14,876 bases of DNA from an uncultured Collinsella sp. (GTDB lineage Bacteria > Actinomycetota > Coriobacteriia > Coriobacteriales > Coriobacteriaceae): contig UQIQ01000053.1 of assembly GCA_900541185.1 (NCBI GenBank), positions 1 to 14,876 of the forward strand, in the 5' to 3' direction. Every line of letters begins with the position of its first letter. Positions within the stretch are counted from its first letter, which is position 1. This document shows positions 8,084 to 14,360 of this stretch, piece by piece. The notes beneath the pieces are model-generated. The model searched no databases, was not told the DNA's origin, and saw nothing but the letters and a program-made list of their open reading frames with translations. Position numbers and translations under genes: made by a program.

Positions 8084-10102
8084 TTAACCCATTTGCACGG
8101 CGAGCACGAGGAACACCACGAGTGCCGCGACGATGTAGCAGATATAGATGCTGTAGTTGCCGCCCTCGAGCTTAGTCGCGAGGTCGGCGAGCTTCTCGAC
8201 ACCCTTATGCGGGGCATCGACGAGAACCTTGTCGGGTACGGGCTCCACAGCCTCGGCCACACCGGTGAGCTTCTGGAAGAAGTGCGCGATGGACCAGCAG
8301 ACGGCCGTGCAGCGGTCGCGCAGCGTGTAGAGCGGCTGCATAAACCAGGACACCTCGGAGGCAAAGGTCGTGGCCACGACGGGCATATGCTCGTTGGGAG
8401 CATAGCCGCATGCCCACGGCTGGGACTTCTGCACCTTGCCGACGGTCTTGAGCTTGCGATAACCGCAGGCAAGGCCGACGAGCACCACGAGCGCAATGGC
8501 GATCGCGGGCGTGGAGGTGGCAGCGCCGGAGTACTGGTTCATGAGCTCCATGCCCTCGGCGGCAAACACGCCACCGTACGGATGCAGCACGGACGCGGCG
8601 ACATCGACCAGCACGGGCGCGATCACGGGAGCGCCAATGCCCAGCACGACGCAGATGGCCGCGAGCAGGCCCTGCGCAAACACCATGGGGGCGGGAACCT
8701 CCTTGGCATTGGCCGCGGCCTCGGAGCGGGGCGCGGAGGAAAAGGAGACGCCATAGGCCTTGACGAAGCACGTGACAGCCAGCGCGCCGGTAATGGCAAG
8801 CGCGACGGCAGCGAACACGGCCACGATCATGACGGCCTTGTCACCCTGCATGGCGGCATTAAACAGCGACTGATAGGTAAACCACTCGGACACAAAGCCG
8901 TTGAAGGGCGGGATGGCCGAGATGGCAAGCGCGCCAACAAGGAAGCAGATGGCCGTTGCCGGCATACGACGGAACAGGCCGCCCATCTTCTCCATATTGC
9001 GGGTACCCGTGGAGTACAGCAGCGCACCGGCGCCCAAGAACAGCTCGCCCTTAAACATCGCGTGGTTAAACGTGTGGTAGAGGGCGGCCATCAGAGCCAG
9101 GACGGCGATGCCGACAGAGTTGAGCGCCATGGCGGCCATGGAGGCGCCGACGCCGAGCAGAATGATGCCGATGTTCTCGACGGAGTGATAGGCCAGCAGG
9201 CGCTTGATGTCATGCTCCTGCAGGGCGAAGGCCACGCCGAGGACCGACGAGATCGCACCGAAGACCATGACCATAAGGCCCCACCAGACCTGAACGCCCG
9301 AGGCGGAGAGCAGGTCGAGACCAACCTTGAGGATACCGAAGATACCGATCTTGATCATGCCGCCGGACATGAGGGCCGACACGTTGGACGGCGCCTCGGG
9401 ATGTGCCTTGGGCAGCCAGCCGTGCAGCGGGATAATACCGGCCTTGGCGCCAAAGCCAAAGAAGGCGAGCACGAAGCACACGGATGCAACCGCGGGGCTA
9501 AACTGCGTGGCGCGGAAATCCGCAAAGGCAAACGAGCCACCGGCGCAGTTGGTCATGGTGAGGAAGCTCGCCATGATGAGCACAAAGCCCACGTGCGCGA
9601 TCACAAAGTAGAGCCAACCGCCATGGATGGAGTTCTCGTTCTCCTCGATCACGACCAGGAAGTACGAGGTCAGCGACATGAGCTCAAAGGCGACCAGGAA
9701 CCAAAACACGTTGTCGGCGGTGATGACGAGCATCATGGACGCCACGAAGGTGTTAAAGAAGAAGCCGGCGCGGCCCTTTTTGCCCGGGTACTCATCAAAA
9801 TAGTTGAGACCGTAGATCGAACCGGCAAACGCGAGCACCGAGATGAGCGCCACGAACAGGCCGGACAGCTGATTGAGCAGCAGCTGGAAATGGGCAAACG
9901 GGAAGAACACGATGGTGTCGACCGACGTGACATCGCCCAGCACGGCCTGGATACCGGCCACAAACGAAAGCACCGCGGCGACGGCGCCGATAAGGCAGCC
10001 GGCGGTCTTGGCGGCGTTATCGGCCTTGATCAGCAGAACCGAGGCGAGCGCACCGATGCACGAGACGGCAAGCGATGCGATAAACAGCGTCATGCTATCC
10101 AT
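8084..10102 (-). CDS. hyfB: Hydrogenase-4 membrane subunit HyfB (large antiporter-like)
   Basis: At 672 residues it has the same length as E. coli HyfB. The antiporter-like core keeps Glu140 (FLVAFELMSL), Lys220 in FGFGAKAGIIPLHGWLPKAH, His234, Lys251 in SALMSGGMIKIGIFGILK, and Glu406 in NGFVSEWFTYQSLF. The core is followed by a C-terminal part with a soluble loop containing WACGYAPNEH and a final helix, as in HyfB and HycC. It is expected to sit in the cytoplasmic membrane next to HyfC. Two ATGs are possible. The one at 10102 overlaps hyfA by eight bases and has GGGAG eight bases upstream; the one at 10093 lies just after the hyfA stop but is poorly spaced from that SD. I therefore take 10102, although 10093 cannot be excluded. 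Confidence 0.95.
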   Translation of the reverse strand: MDSMTLFIASLAVSCIGALASVLLIKADNAAKTAGCLIGAVAAVLSFVAGIQAVLGDVTSVDTIVFFPFAHFQLLLNQLSGLFVALISVLAFAGSIYGLNYFDEYPGKKGRAGFFFNTFVASMMLVITADNVFWFLVAFELMSLTSYFLVVIEENENSIHGGWLYFVIAHVGFVLIMASFLTMTNCAGGSFAFADFRATQFSPAVASVCFVLAFFGFGAKAGIIPLHGWLPKAHPEAPSNVSALMSGGMIKIGIFGILKVGLDLLSASGVQVWWGLMVMVFGAISSVLGVAFALQEHDIKRLLAYHSVENIGIILLGVGASMAAMALNSVGIAVLALMAALYHTFNHAMFKGELFLGAGALLYSTGTRNMEKMGGLFRRMPATAICFLVGALAISAIPPFNGFVSEWFTYQSLFNAAMQGDKAVMIVAVFAAVALAITGALAVTCFVKAYGVSFSSAPRSEAAANAKEVPAPMVFAQGLLAAICVVLGIGAPVIAPVLVDVAASVLHPYGGVFAAEGMELMNQYSGAATSTPAIAIALVVLVGLACGYRKLKTVGKVQKSQPWACGYAPNEHMPVVATTFASEVSWFMQPLYTLRDRCTAVCWSIAHFFQKLTGVAEAVEPVPDKVLVDAPHKGVEKLADLATKLEGGNYSIYICYIVAALVVFLVLAVQMG

Positions 10103-10712
10103 TGTTTACGCTCCCTTCTGCTTTCTCGGACAGGCCCTGGGCCACAGCGGTAACGTCGACGACCGGACCGTTTTCGATCGAGCGCAGGCGCTTGGCCTCG
10201 TCGAGCTCGCGATCGGCCGCGCCGCCCATGACGGTCAGCGCCTTGGTGGGGCACGCCGCCACACAATGCGGGCCGTCCGGATCGAAGGCGCACAGGTCGC
10301 ACTTGACGGCGCAGGTGTACTGGCCGGGAGCCCACGTAAGCAGGCTGCTCAGGGACTTAGGATACGAAGGCGTCGGGTCGCACATGCCAGCGACACCGGC
10401 GATAGACGTGCCATCGGGATGGATGGCTCCGAAGGGGCACGCGATGGCGCACAGCCTGCACCCGATGCACTCCTGCTCCTTGACGTGGATGCGGTCGCCA
10501 TCGTGCTCGATGGCATTCACCGGGCAAACCTCGGCGCAGGGGGCACCCTCGCAATGGTGGCAGGCAAGGGCGGCCGAAATACCGCCGGTCTTCACGAGCG
10601 CCAGGCGCGGCGTATCCTGAAGACCCTGCATCCGGTGGGCGTCGGCACAGGCGGACTGGCATGTTCCGCAGCCGATGCACCTCTCCGGGTTGATGTCGAT
10701 GAAGCGGTTCAT
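10095..10712 (-). CDS. hyfA: Hydrogenase-4 polyferredoxin subunit HyfA (4x[4Fe-4S])
   Basis: This 205-residue protein has the same length as E. coli HyfA and is its counterpart; it relays electrons from formate dehydrogenase to the hydrogenase arm on the cytoplasmic side. Sixteen cysteines in four groups indicate four [4Fe-4S] clusters: 12/15/18/22, 51/54/59/63, 82/85/88/92 and 138/141/150/154. The third group reads CIGCRLCAIACPFGAI. The stretch LLTWAPG before the fourth group is also close to HyfA. The preferred start is ATG at 10712 (MNRFIDINPE), with AGGAAG five bases away. A GTG two codons earlier would lie on the SD itself. The gene follows a 79-base gap holding a strong hairpin, so it may be expressed at a different level from fdhF. 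It overlaps hyfB by eight bases. Confidence 0.94.
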   Translation of the reverse strand: MNRFIDINPERCIGCGTCQSACADAHRMQGLQDTPRLALVKTGGISAALACHHCEGAPCAEVCPVNAIEHDGDRIHVKEQECIGCRLCAIACPFGAIHPDGTSIAGVAGMCDPTPSYPKSLSSLLTWAPGQYTCAVKCDLCAFDPDGPHCVAACPTKALTVMGGAADRELDEAKRLRSIENGPVVDVTAVAQGLSEKAEGSVNNG

Positions 10713-10734
10713 TCCCACTTCCTTTCAAAATAAC

Positions 10735-10769
10735 GGGCCGGGCTCCCGAACGTACGGGACGCCCGGCCC
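10735..10769 (-). terminator. GC-rich hairpin between fdhF and hyfA (possible attenuator or processing site)
   Basis: Read on the minus strand, nine pairs (GGGCCGGGC with GCCCGGCCC) are followed by a one-base bulge, five further pairs and a six-base loop. The strand leaves the hairpin into GTTATTTTG, a moderately U-rich tract, and has six T just before the stem. The gene order continues as one operon, so a complete terminator is unlikely. Partial termination, or protection of the 3' end of the fdhF message, would fit better. The structure lies between the fdhF stop at 10792 and the hyfA SD near 10718. Confidence 0.45.
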
Positions 10770-10791
10770 AAAAAAGCCAACGAGAACGGGA

Positions 10792-13014
10792 CTACACGAT
10801 TTGATTCACGTGCGTCTCGTCGTCGAACTTGGCGGCGCCAGGCTCAACGTCCTGGGGAGCGGCGGCGTCGACCAGAGCCTGCTTGAGCTCGGTGTACTGA
10901 CGCTCCACCTCGCCCTCTGCCCAAACCTGGTCGGCAATGGCGTCGACCTGGCAGGCGGAGAACTTGTCCTCGGGCGTATGCGAGACCGGGTCGACCTTGT
11001 GCATGGTCAGCTCGTTGCACTTGCCGATCCACCACTGGTAGGTCATATAGACCGTGCCCTTGTTGATACGGTCGCTCACGTCGGCGCGGCTGTATACCTG
11101 GCCGCGGCGGCTGTGGATCGAGACGATGTCGCCGTTCTTGATGCCACGCGCCTGGGCGTCCGCGGGATTCATGCGGACAAAGCCGGGCTCGTCGGCGAGC
11201 AGCGCCAGCGTCTTGCAGTTGCCGGTCATCGAACGGCAGCTGTAGTGGCCGACCTCGCGGACGGTGCACAGAATGAGCGGGTACTCATCGTCGGGAAGCT
11301 CGGAGGGCGCCTCCCAATCGTGCGCCATCAGGTTGGCGCGGCCGTCCTTGGTGGTGAACTTGCCACCAGCGAACATGTCGGGCGTACCGTGGTCGTTCAC
11401 ATCGGTGCTCTTGACCGGCCACTGGGCGTAGCCGCCCTCGGGAGCCATCTTCTCGTAGGTCGCGCCCACAAAGTTGGGGCACAGGCTAATGCACTCGTTC
11501 CAGATCTGCTCGGTGTTGTCGTAGTGCATGGGATAGCCCATGCGCGTGGACAGGTCCGCAAAGATCTCCCAGTCGTGGCGGCACTCGCCCTTGGGCGGAA
11601 CGGCCGCGTCAAAGTGCTGGAAGCTACGGTCGGATGCGGTAAAGACACCCTCGTGCTCGCCCCAAGAGGTGGCAGGCAGGATGACGTCGGCGAGCATGGT
11701 CGTCTGCGTCATAAAGATGTCCTGGCAAATGAACAGATCCAGCTCGGAGAGCGTCTTGCGCATACCGGCCGAATCGGGCTCGGTCTGCACCGGGTCCTCG
11801 CCGTAGTTGTAGAAGCAGTGCACCTTGCCCTCGTCGACCAGGTGACCCAGGTCGGTGAGCTTGTAGCCCTCCTCGAGCGGGAGCTTTTCCTCGGGTACGC
11901 CCCAAGCCTTGGCAAACTTGGCACGCACTGCCGGGTCGGTAACCTTCTGGTAGCCAGGGTACAGGTTGGGCAGCATGCCCATATCGCAGGAGCCCTGGAC
12001 GTTATTCTGGCCACGCACGGGCGCGAGACCGGAATTGGGTTTGCCGATCTGGCCGGCAACGCAGGCGATGGAGGCGATGGTATGCACCGTCTTCAGGTTC
12101 TGCTTCTGCTGGCATACGCCCATACCCCAGCCAATGATGGCAGAGGGCTTCGCCGTGGCGTACATCTCGGCAGCTTGGTGGATCAACGCGGGCTCGACAC
12201 CCGTGATGTCCTGTACGGATTCGGGAGTGTAGTTCTTGATGGTCTCCCACCACTCGTCAAAGCCGTTCGTATGCTCGGCGACGAATTCCTTGTCGTAGAG
12301 GCCATCGTTGACCAAGCAGTTGGCAAAGGCGTTGAGGAACGCGACGTTGCAACCGTTCTTGATCGGAAGGTAGATATCGGCGATACGCGCGGTTTCGATA
12401 TGGCGCGGGTCGGCGACAATGATCTTGCAACCCTTTTCTTTGGCTCGCACGATACGCCTTGCGACGATGGGGTGCGAATCGGCAGGGTTATAGCCGAAGA
12501 GGAAAATGCAGCCCGCATCCTCCATGCCGGGGATGGAGCATGACATGCAACCTGAACCAACCGTGTCCATCAGACCGAGGACAGTAGGGCCGTGTCAAGT
12601 ACGGGCGCAGTTGTCCACGCTGTGGGTGCCGATGCACGCACGCGTAAACTTCTGCATGACGTAATTCGCCTCATTGCCGCCGCCTCGCGAGGAGCCGGTG
12701 GTCATGACAGCGTTAGGACCATATTCGTCAATTATGGCCTGCATCTTAGATGCGGTGAAATCCAGTGCCTCGTCCCAGCTTACGCGCTCAAGATCCGCGC
12801 CCTTGGTGCGACGGATCATCGGGTGCAGTACGCGAGGAGTCAAGATCTTGGTGTCGTTGATGAAGTCGTAGCCACTCATGCCCTTAAGGCACAGCTCGCT
12901 CTGGTTGGTGATGCCGTTGAGCGGTTCGGTGCCCACGACCTGGCCGTTTTGGACCAGGAGGTTGAACTGGCAACCGGCGCCGCAGTACGGGCAGATCACT
13001 TTATGCTTCTCCAT
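10792..13014 (-). CDS. fdhF: Formate dehydrogenase H, selenocysteine-containing (FdhF), with in-frame UGA
   Basis: This 740-residue molybdenum enzyme oxidises formate to CO2 in the cytoplasm and feeds electrons to the hydrogenase. N-terminal Cys8, 11, 15 and 42 bind one [4Fe-4S] cluster, with Lys44 following as in E. coli. Codon 140 is TGA at 12597-12595, in the context NCART-Sec-HGPTVLGL. E. coli FdhF has selenocysteine at 140 followed by the same HGP, so this is recoding and not a stop. A SECIS hairpin follows. The later part carries bis-MGD-binding and C-terminal stretches very like E. coli FdhF (ADVILPATSWGEHEGVF, EVGHYSCRSMTGNC, YMTYQWWIG), plus a tail about 20 residues longer. ATG 13014 is chosen for GGAGGG upstream and for the cluster position. 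Without recoding the gene would appear as two pieces. Confidence 0.97.
12564..12597 (-). promoter_or_regulatory. UGA selenocysteine codon and bacterial SECIS hairpin in fdhF
   Basis: The TGA occupies 12597-12595. Downstream on the coding strand, TGTCC (12583-12579) pairs with GGACA (12568-12564). Two inner pairs and a bulged U then close on a loop GGTCT. The loop carries the GGUC read by SelB, and it lies 18 bases after the UGA, the same distance as in the E. coli fdhF SECIS. The bases right after the codon (CACGGCCC) also match E. coli. The cell must therefore have selenocysteine tRNA, SelA, SelB and SelD. Confidence 0.93.
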
Positions 13015-13037
13015 GACACCCTCCTTCCTTTTTCTGC

Positions 13038-13053
13038 TACCGAATGCTCGGTA
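13038..13053 (-). other. Short hairpin in the hydN-fdhF gap
   Basis: TACCGA and TCGGTA form a perfect six-base stem around a four-base loop, in the middle of the 76-base gap between the hydN stop and fdhF start. On the coding strand it is preceded by an A/T-rich stretch and followed by GCAGAAAAAGG, which leads into the fdhF SD. There is no U tract, so it is not a terminator. It could affect message stability or ribosome access, or be chance. Confidence 0.35.
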
Positions 13054-13090
13054 TTTAATTTGACAATCATTGGGCCTGTCGTCCCGACGC

Positions 13091-13609
13091 TTACGCCTCG
13101 TTTTCGATGGTGGCGCGGGCACGCTCGGCAGTCAGTTCTGCCAGGCGCTCCTCGTCTACCAGGGTGAGGCCCTTGGTCGGGCACGCCTCGGCACACGCCG
13201 GACCGCCGGGACGGTCCACGCACAGGTCGCACTTGAGCACGAAGCTCTTGGTCTGCGAACCCACGCGCACATCACCCATCAAGACGGGGACCTGCGTGGT
13301 CGCAACGCTCACGGCGCCAAAGGGGCAGGCCATGACGCAGCTCTTGCAGCCGATGCAGTTGTCCTCGTTGACGCCGATGCGATGGTTTTTTGGATCAAAG
13401 AACAAGGCGCCCGTGGGGCAGGCCTTGGCGCACGGAGCGTCCTCGCAGTGGTGACATGCCACCGGCGCGGAAATCTCGTAGGTGCGCGTTACGCGCAAGC
13501 GAGGTGCGGCGATGTTGCCGGGAATATCGTGTGCCTCGATGCACGCCGCCATACAGGTTTGGCACCCAATGCAGCGCGAGGAATCAGCCACGACTCGTTT
13601 ATTGCCCAT
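13091..13609 (-). CDS. hydN: HydN-like four-cluster ferredoxin, first gene of the operon
   Basis: This 172-residue electron-transfer protein has four [4Fe-4S] motifs: Cys13/16/19/23, 52/55/60/64, 85/88/91/95 and 127/130/139/143, the last including CDLCVDRPGGPACAEACP. Length and layout match HydN, a partner of formate dehydrogenase H, and it is a shorter paralogue of HyfA. Placed directly before fdhF, it is the probable primary acceptor or delivery partner for FdhF electrons. HycB-type proteins in hydrogen-dependent CO2 reductases have the same layout, so the exact name is less certain than the role. The start is ATG at 13609, with AGGAGGGAG eight bases upstream. The frame is open for 36 codons further upstream, but without homology or an SD. 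No clear promoter could be fixed for it in the upstream region. Confidence 0.88.
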   Translation of the reverse strand: MGNKRVVADSSRCIGCQTCMAACIEAHDIPGNIAAPRLRVTRTYEISAPVACHHCEDAPCAKACPTGALFFDPKNHRIGVNEDNCIGCKSCVMACPFGAVSVATTQVPVLMGDVRVGSQTKSFVLKCDLCVDRPGGPACAEACPTKGLTLVDEERLAELTAERARATIENEA

Positions 13610-13661
13610 GTTGTTCACTCCCTCCTGAATCCCATGCCGGAGAGATTCTGTCGACGTAGCC

Positions 13662-13681
13662 CCGGACCGCCCGTGGTCCGG
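13662..13681 (-). repeat. GC-rich inverted repeat in the hydN leader
   Basis: CCGGACC (13662-13668) and GGTCCGG (13675-13681) form a perfect seven-base stem around a six-base loop, about 50 bases upstream of the hydN start. The octamer TCGACGTA lies on both sides (13651-13658 and 13684-13691) as a direct repeat. There is no U tract on either strand. It could be an RNA structure in the leader or a protein-binding site. Confidence 0.5.
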
Positions 13682-13787
13682 CATCGACGTATCGAGTGCA
13701 TGCGGCGAAACAGGCACTTCGATAGAATTCCTCCAACGATATACAGGCTAAATATACGCAGTTGCAGGTGGCAAACTTGAGCATAGG

Positions 13788-13813
13788 CCCTGCAATACGG
13801 GTGTATTGCAGGG
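13788..13813. repeat. Perfect 11-bp inverted repeat, possible operator or leader hairpin
   Basis: CCCTGCAATAC (13788-13798) and GTATTGCAGGG (13803-13813) are exact complements separated by GGGT. On the plus strand the hairpin is followed by GGTTTTGG, which is only weakly terminator-like, and no plus-strand gene ends here. An operator for the hydN-hyf operon, or a structured element in its leader, is the more likely reading. Confidence 0.65.
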
Positions 13814-13940
13814 GTTTTGGCAGGTTGGAATTATTCTCTAGAAGCTATAAAGGTGAGTGTATTACATGCGTACGCCTCAGAGATTTTTACGCGCTCTCAT
13901 TTTAGATGTACTACGCTTGTATTCAAGTTAATGGTTATTT

Positions 13941-13980
13941 ACTTGAGCGAAATAAAGTAATCGTTATAAGATGCTCAAGT
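13941..13980 (+). promoter_or_regulatory. Probable promoter and autoregulatory operator of the toxin-antitoxin pair
   Basis: A -35-like TTGAGC (13943-13948) and a -10-like TATAAG (13965-13970) are separated by 16 bases, 66 bases before the antitoxin ATG. ACTTGAGC (13941-13948) covers the -35, and its exact inverse GCTCAAGT (13973-13980) covers the expected start site. The half-sites are 32 bp apart centre to centre, about three helical turns. This layout suits repression by a ribbon-helix-helix antitoxin bound alone or with its toxin. Confidence 0.5.
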
Positions 13981-14036
13981 ATCGGCACATGCCGCATTTG
14001 ACCGACTATATTGCACGCTCATTAAGGGGGCCAGTG

Positions 14037-14360
14037 ATGTCATCGACTCAAAAACGAGCCATCCTGCAGGTGCGCATTCGCGAGGAAGACAAGCAGCATG
14101 CCGAACATCTCTACGACGCCATGGGCACATCGCTTGCCGAGGCCGTCCGTCTATTTGTCGCGCAGAGCATTTTGATGCGCAAGCTCCCCTTTCAGCCGGT
14201 CGCCGTGCGTTCAAAGGACGGCACCGCCGCCTATGGATCGCTCAAAGCATATGGTGACCCCAATCGCCGCGCCGAGGAGCGCAATGCCTGGATTGAATAC
14301 CTTGCCACAGAAAGTGACGATTCGATTTTGGGCCCCGAGGAAGTAGATATCCATGAGTAG
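14037..14360 (+). CDS. RelB/DinJ-family ribbon-helix-helix antitoxin
   Basis: This 107-residue protein is the antitoxin of a type II pair. The N-terminal half is a ribbon-helix-helix DNA-binding fold: strand ILQVRI (9-14), helix EEDKQHAEHLYDAMG (16-30), turn and second helix TSLAEAVRLFVAQSILMRKLPF (31-52). The closing LPF is a hallmark of RelB/DinJ antitoxins. The C-terminal half (about 55-107) is polar and acidic and would wrap the toxin. The start is ATG at 14037, with AAGGGGG well placed upstream; the frame extends to 13971 but through the promoter region. It overlaps the toxin gene by eight bases (ATGAGTAG), so translation is probably coupled. DinJ-type antitoxins are classically paired with YafQ or RelE toxins; here the partner is a PIN-domain protein. 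Confidence 0.88.
   Translation: MSSTQKRAILQVRIREEDKQHAEHLYDAMGTSLAEAVRLFVAQSILMRKLPFQPVAVRSKDGTAAYGSLKAYGDPNRRAEERNAWIEYLATESDDSILGPEEVDIHE

Larger units (their letters stand above)
13610..14036. other. Divergent intergenic region between hydN and the toxin-antitoxin module
   Basis: There is no convincing gene in these 427 bases. The hydN side (13610-13740) is GC-rich and holds a hairpin; the rest is clearly AT-richer than the coding sequence around it. It contains a perfect 11-bp inverted repeat at 13788-13813. It also contains copies of ACTTGAGC at 13775-13782 and 13941-13948, a reverse copy at 13973-13980, and a degenerate one at 13921-13928. A promoter can be proposed for the toxin-antitoxin pair. 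For hydN I see no good -10/-35 pair and no sigma-54 (GG-N10-GC) site I would trust. The operon promoter probably lies upstream of 13750, which would give a leader of over 100 bases. Confidence 0.7.

Noticed and set aside
7580..10153. 857-residue plus-strand open frame opposite hyfB and hyfC
   Set aside because: Same cause: an antisense shadow of GC-rich genes with no recognisable domain.
10675..12543. 622-residue plus-strand open frame opposite fdhF
   Set aside because: An antisense shadow; FdhF on the minus strand is unambiguous.
12571..12597. Apparent frameshift or nonsense mutation splitting fdhF into two genes
   Set aside because: The TGA is at the selenocysteine position, the frame is continuous and a SECIS hairpin follows, so it is recoding.
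13060..13065. Perfect TTGACA on the plus strand in the hydN-fdhF gap
   Set aside because: No -10 element at a proper distance, and any transcript would be antisense to hydN.
13610..13717. N-terminal extension of HydN by 36 codons
   Set aside because: The extension has no homology to ferredoxins and no SD, while ATG 13609 has an excellent one.
13599..13784. 61-residue minus-strand open frame in the hydN leader
   Set aside because: No SD, no homology and out of frame with hydN; it crosses the leader hairpin and looks like chance.
13866..13931. Possible 21-residue plus-strand micro-ORF (starts MRTPQRF) after AAGGTGAG
   Set aside because: The SD-like sequence overlaps the only nearby -10-like element (TATAAA at 13846-13851), so a transcript from it would lack the SD; no other support.
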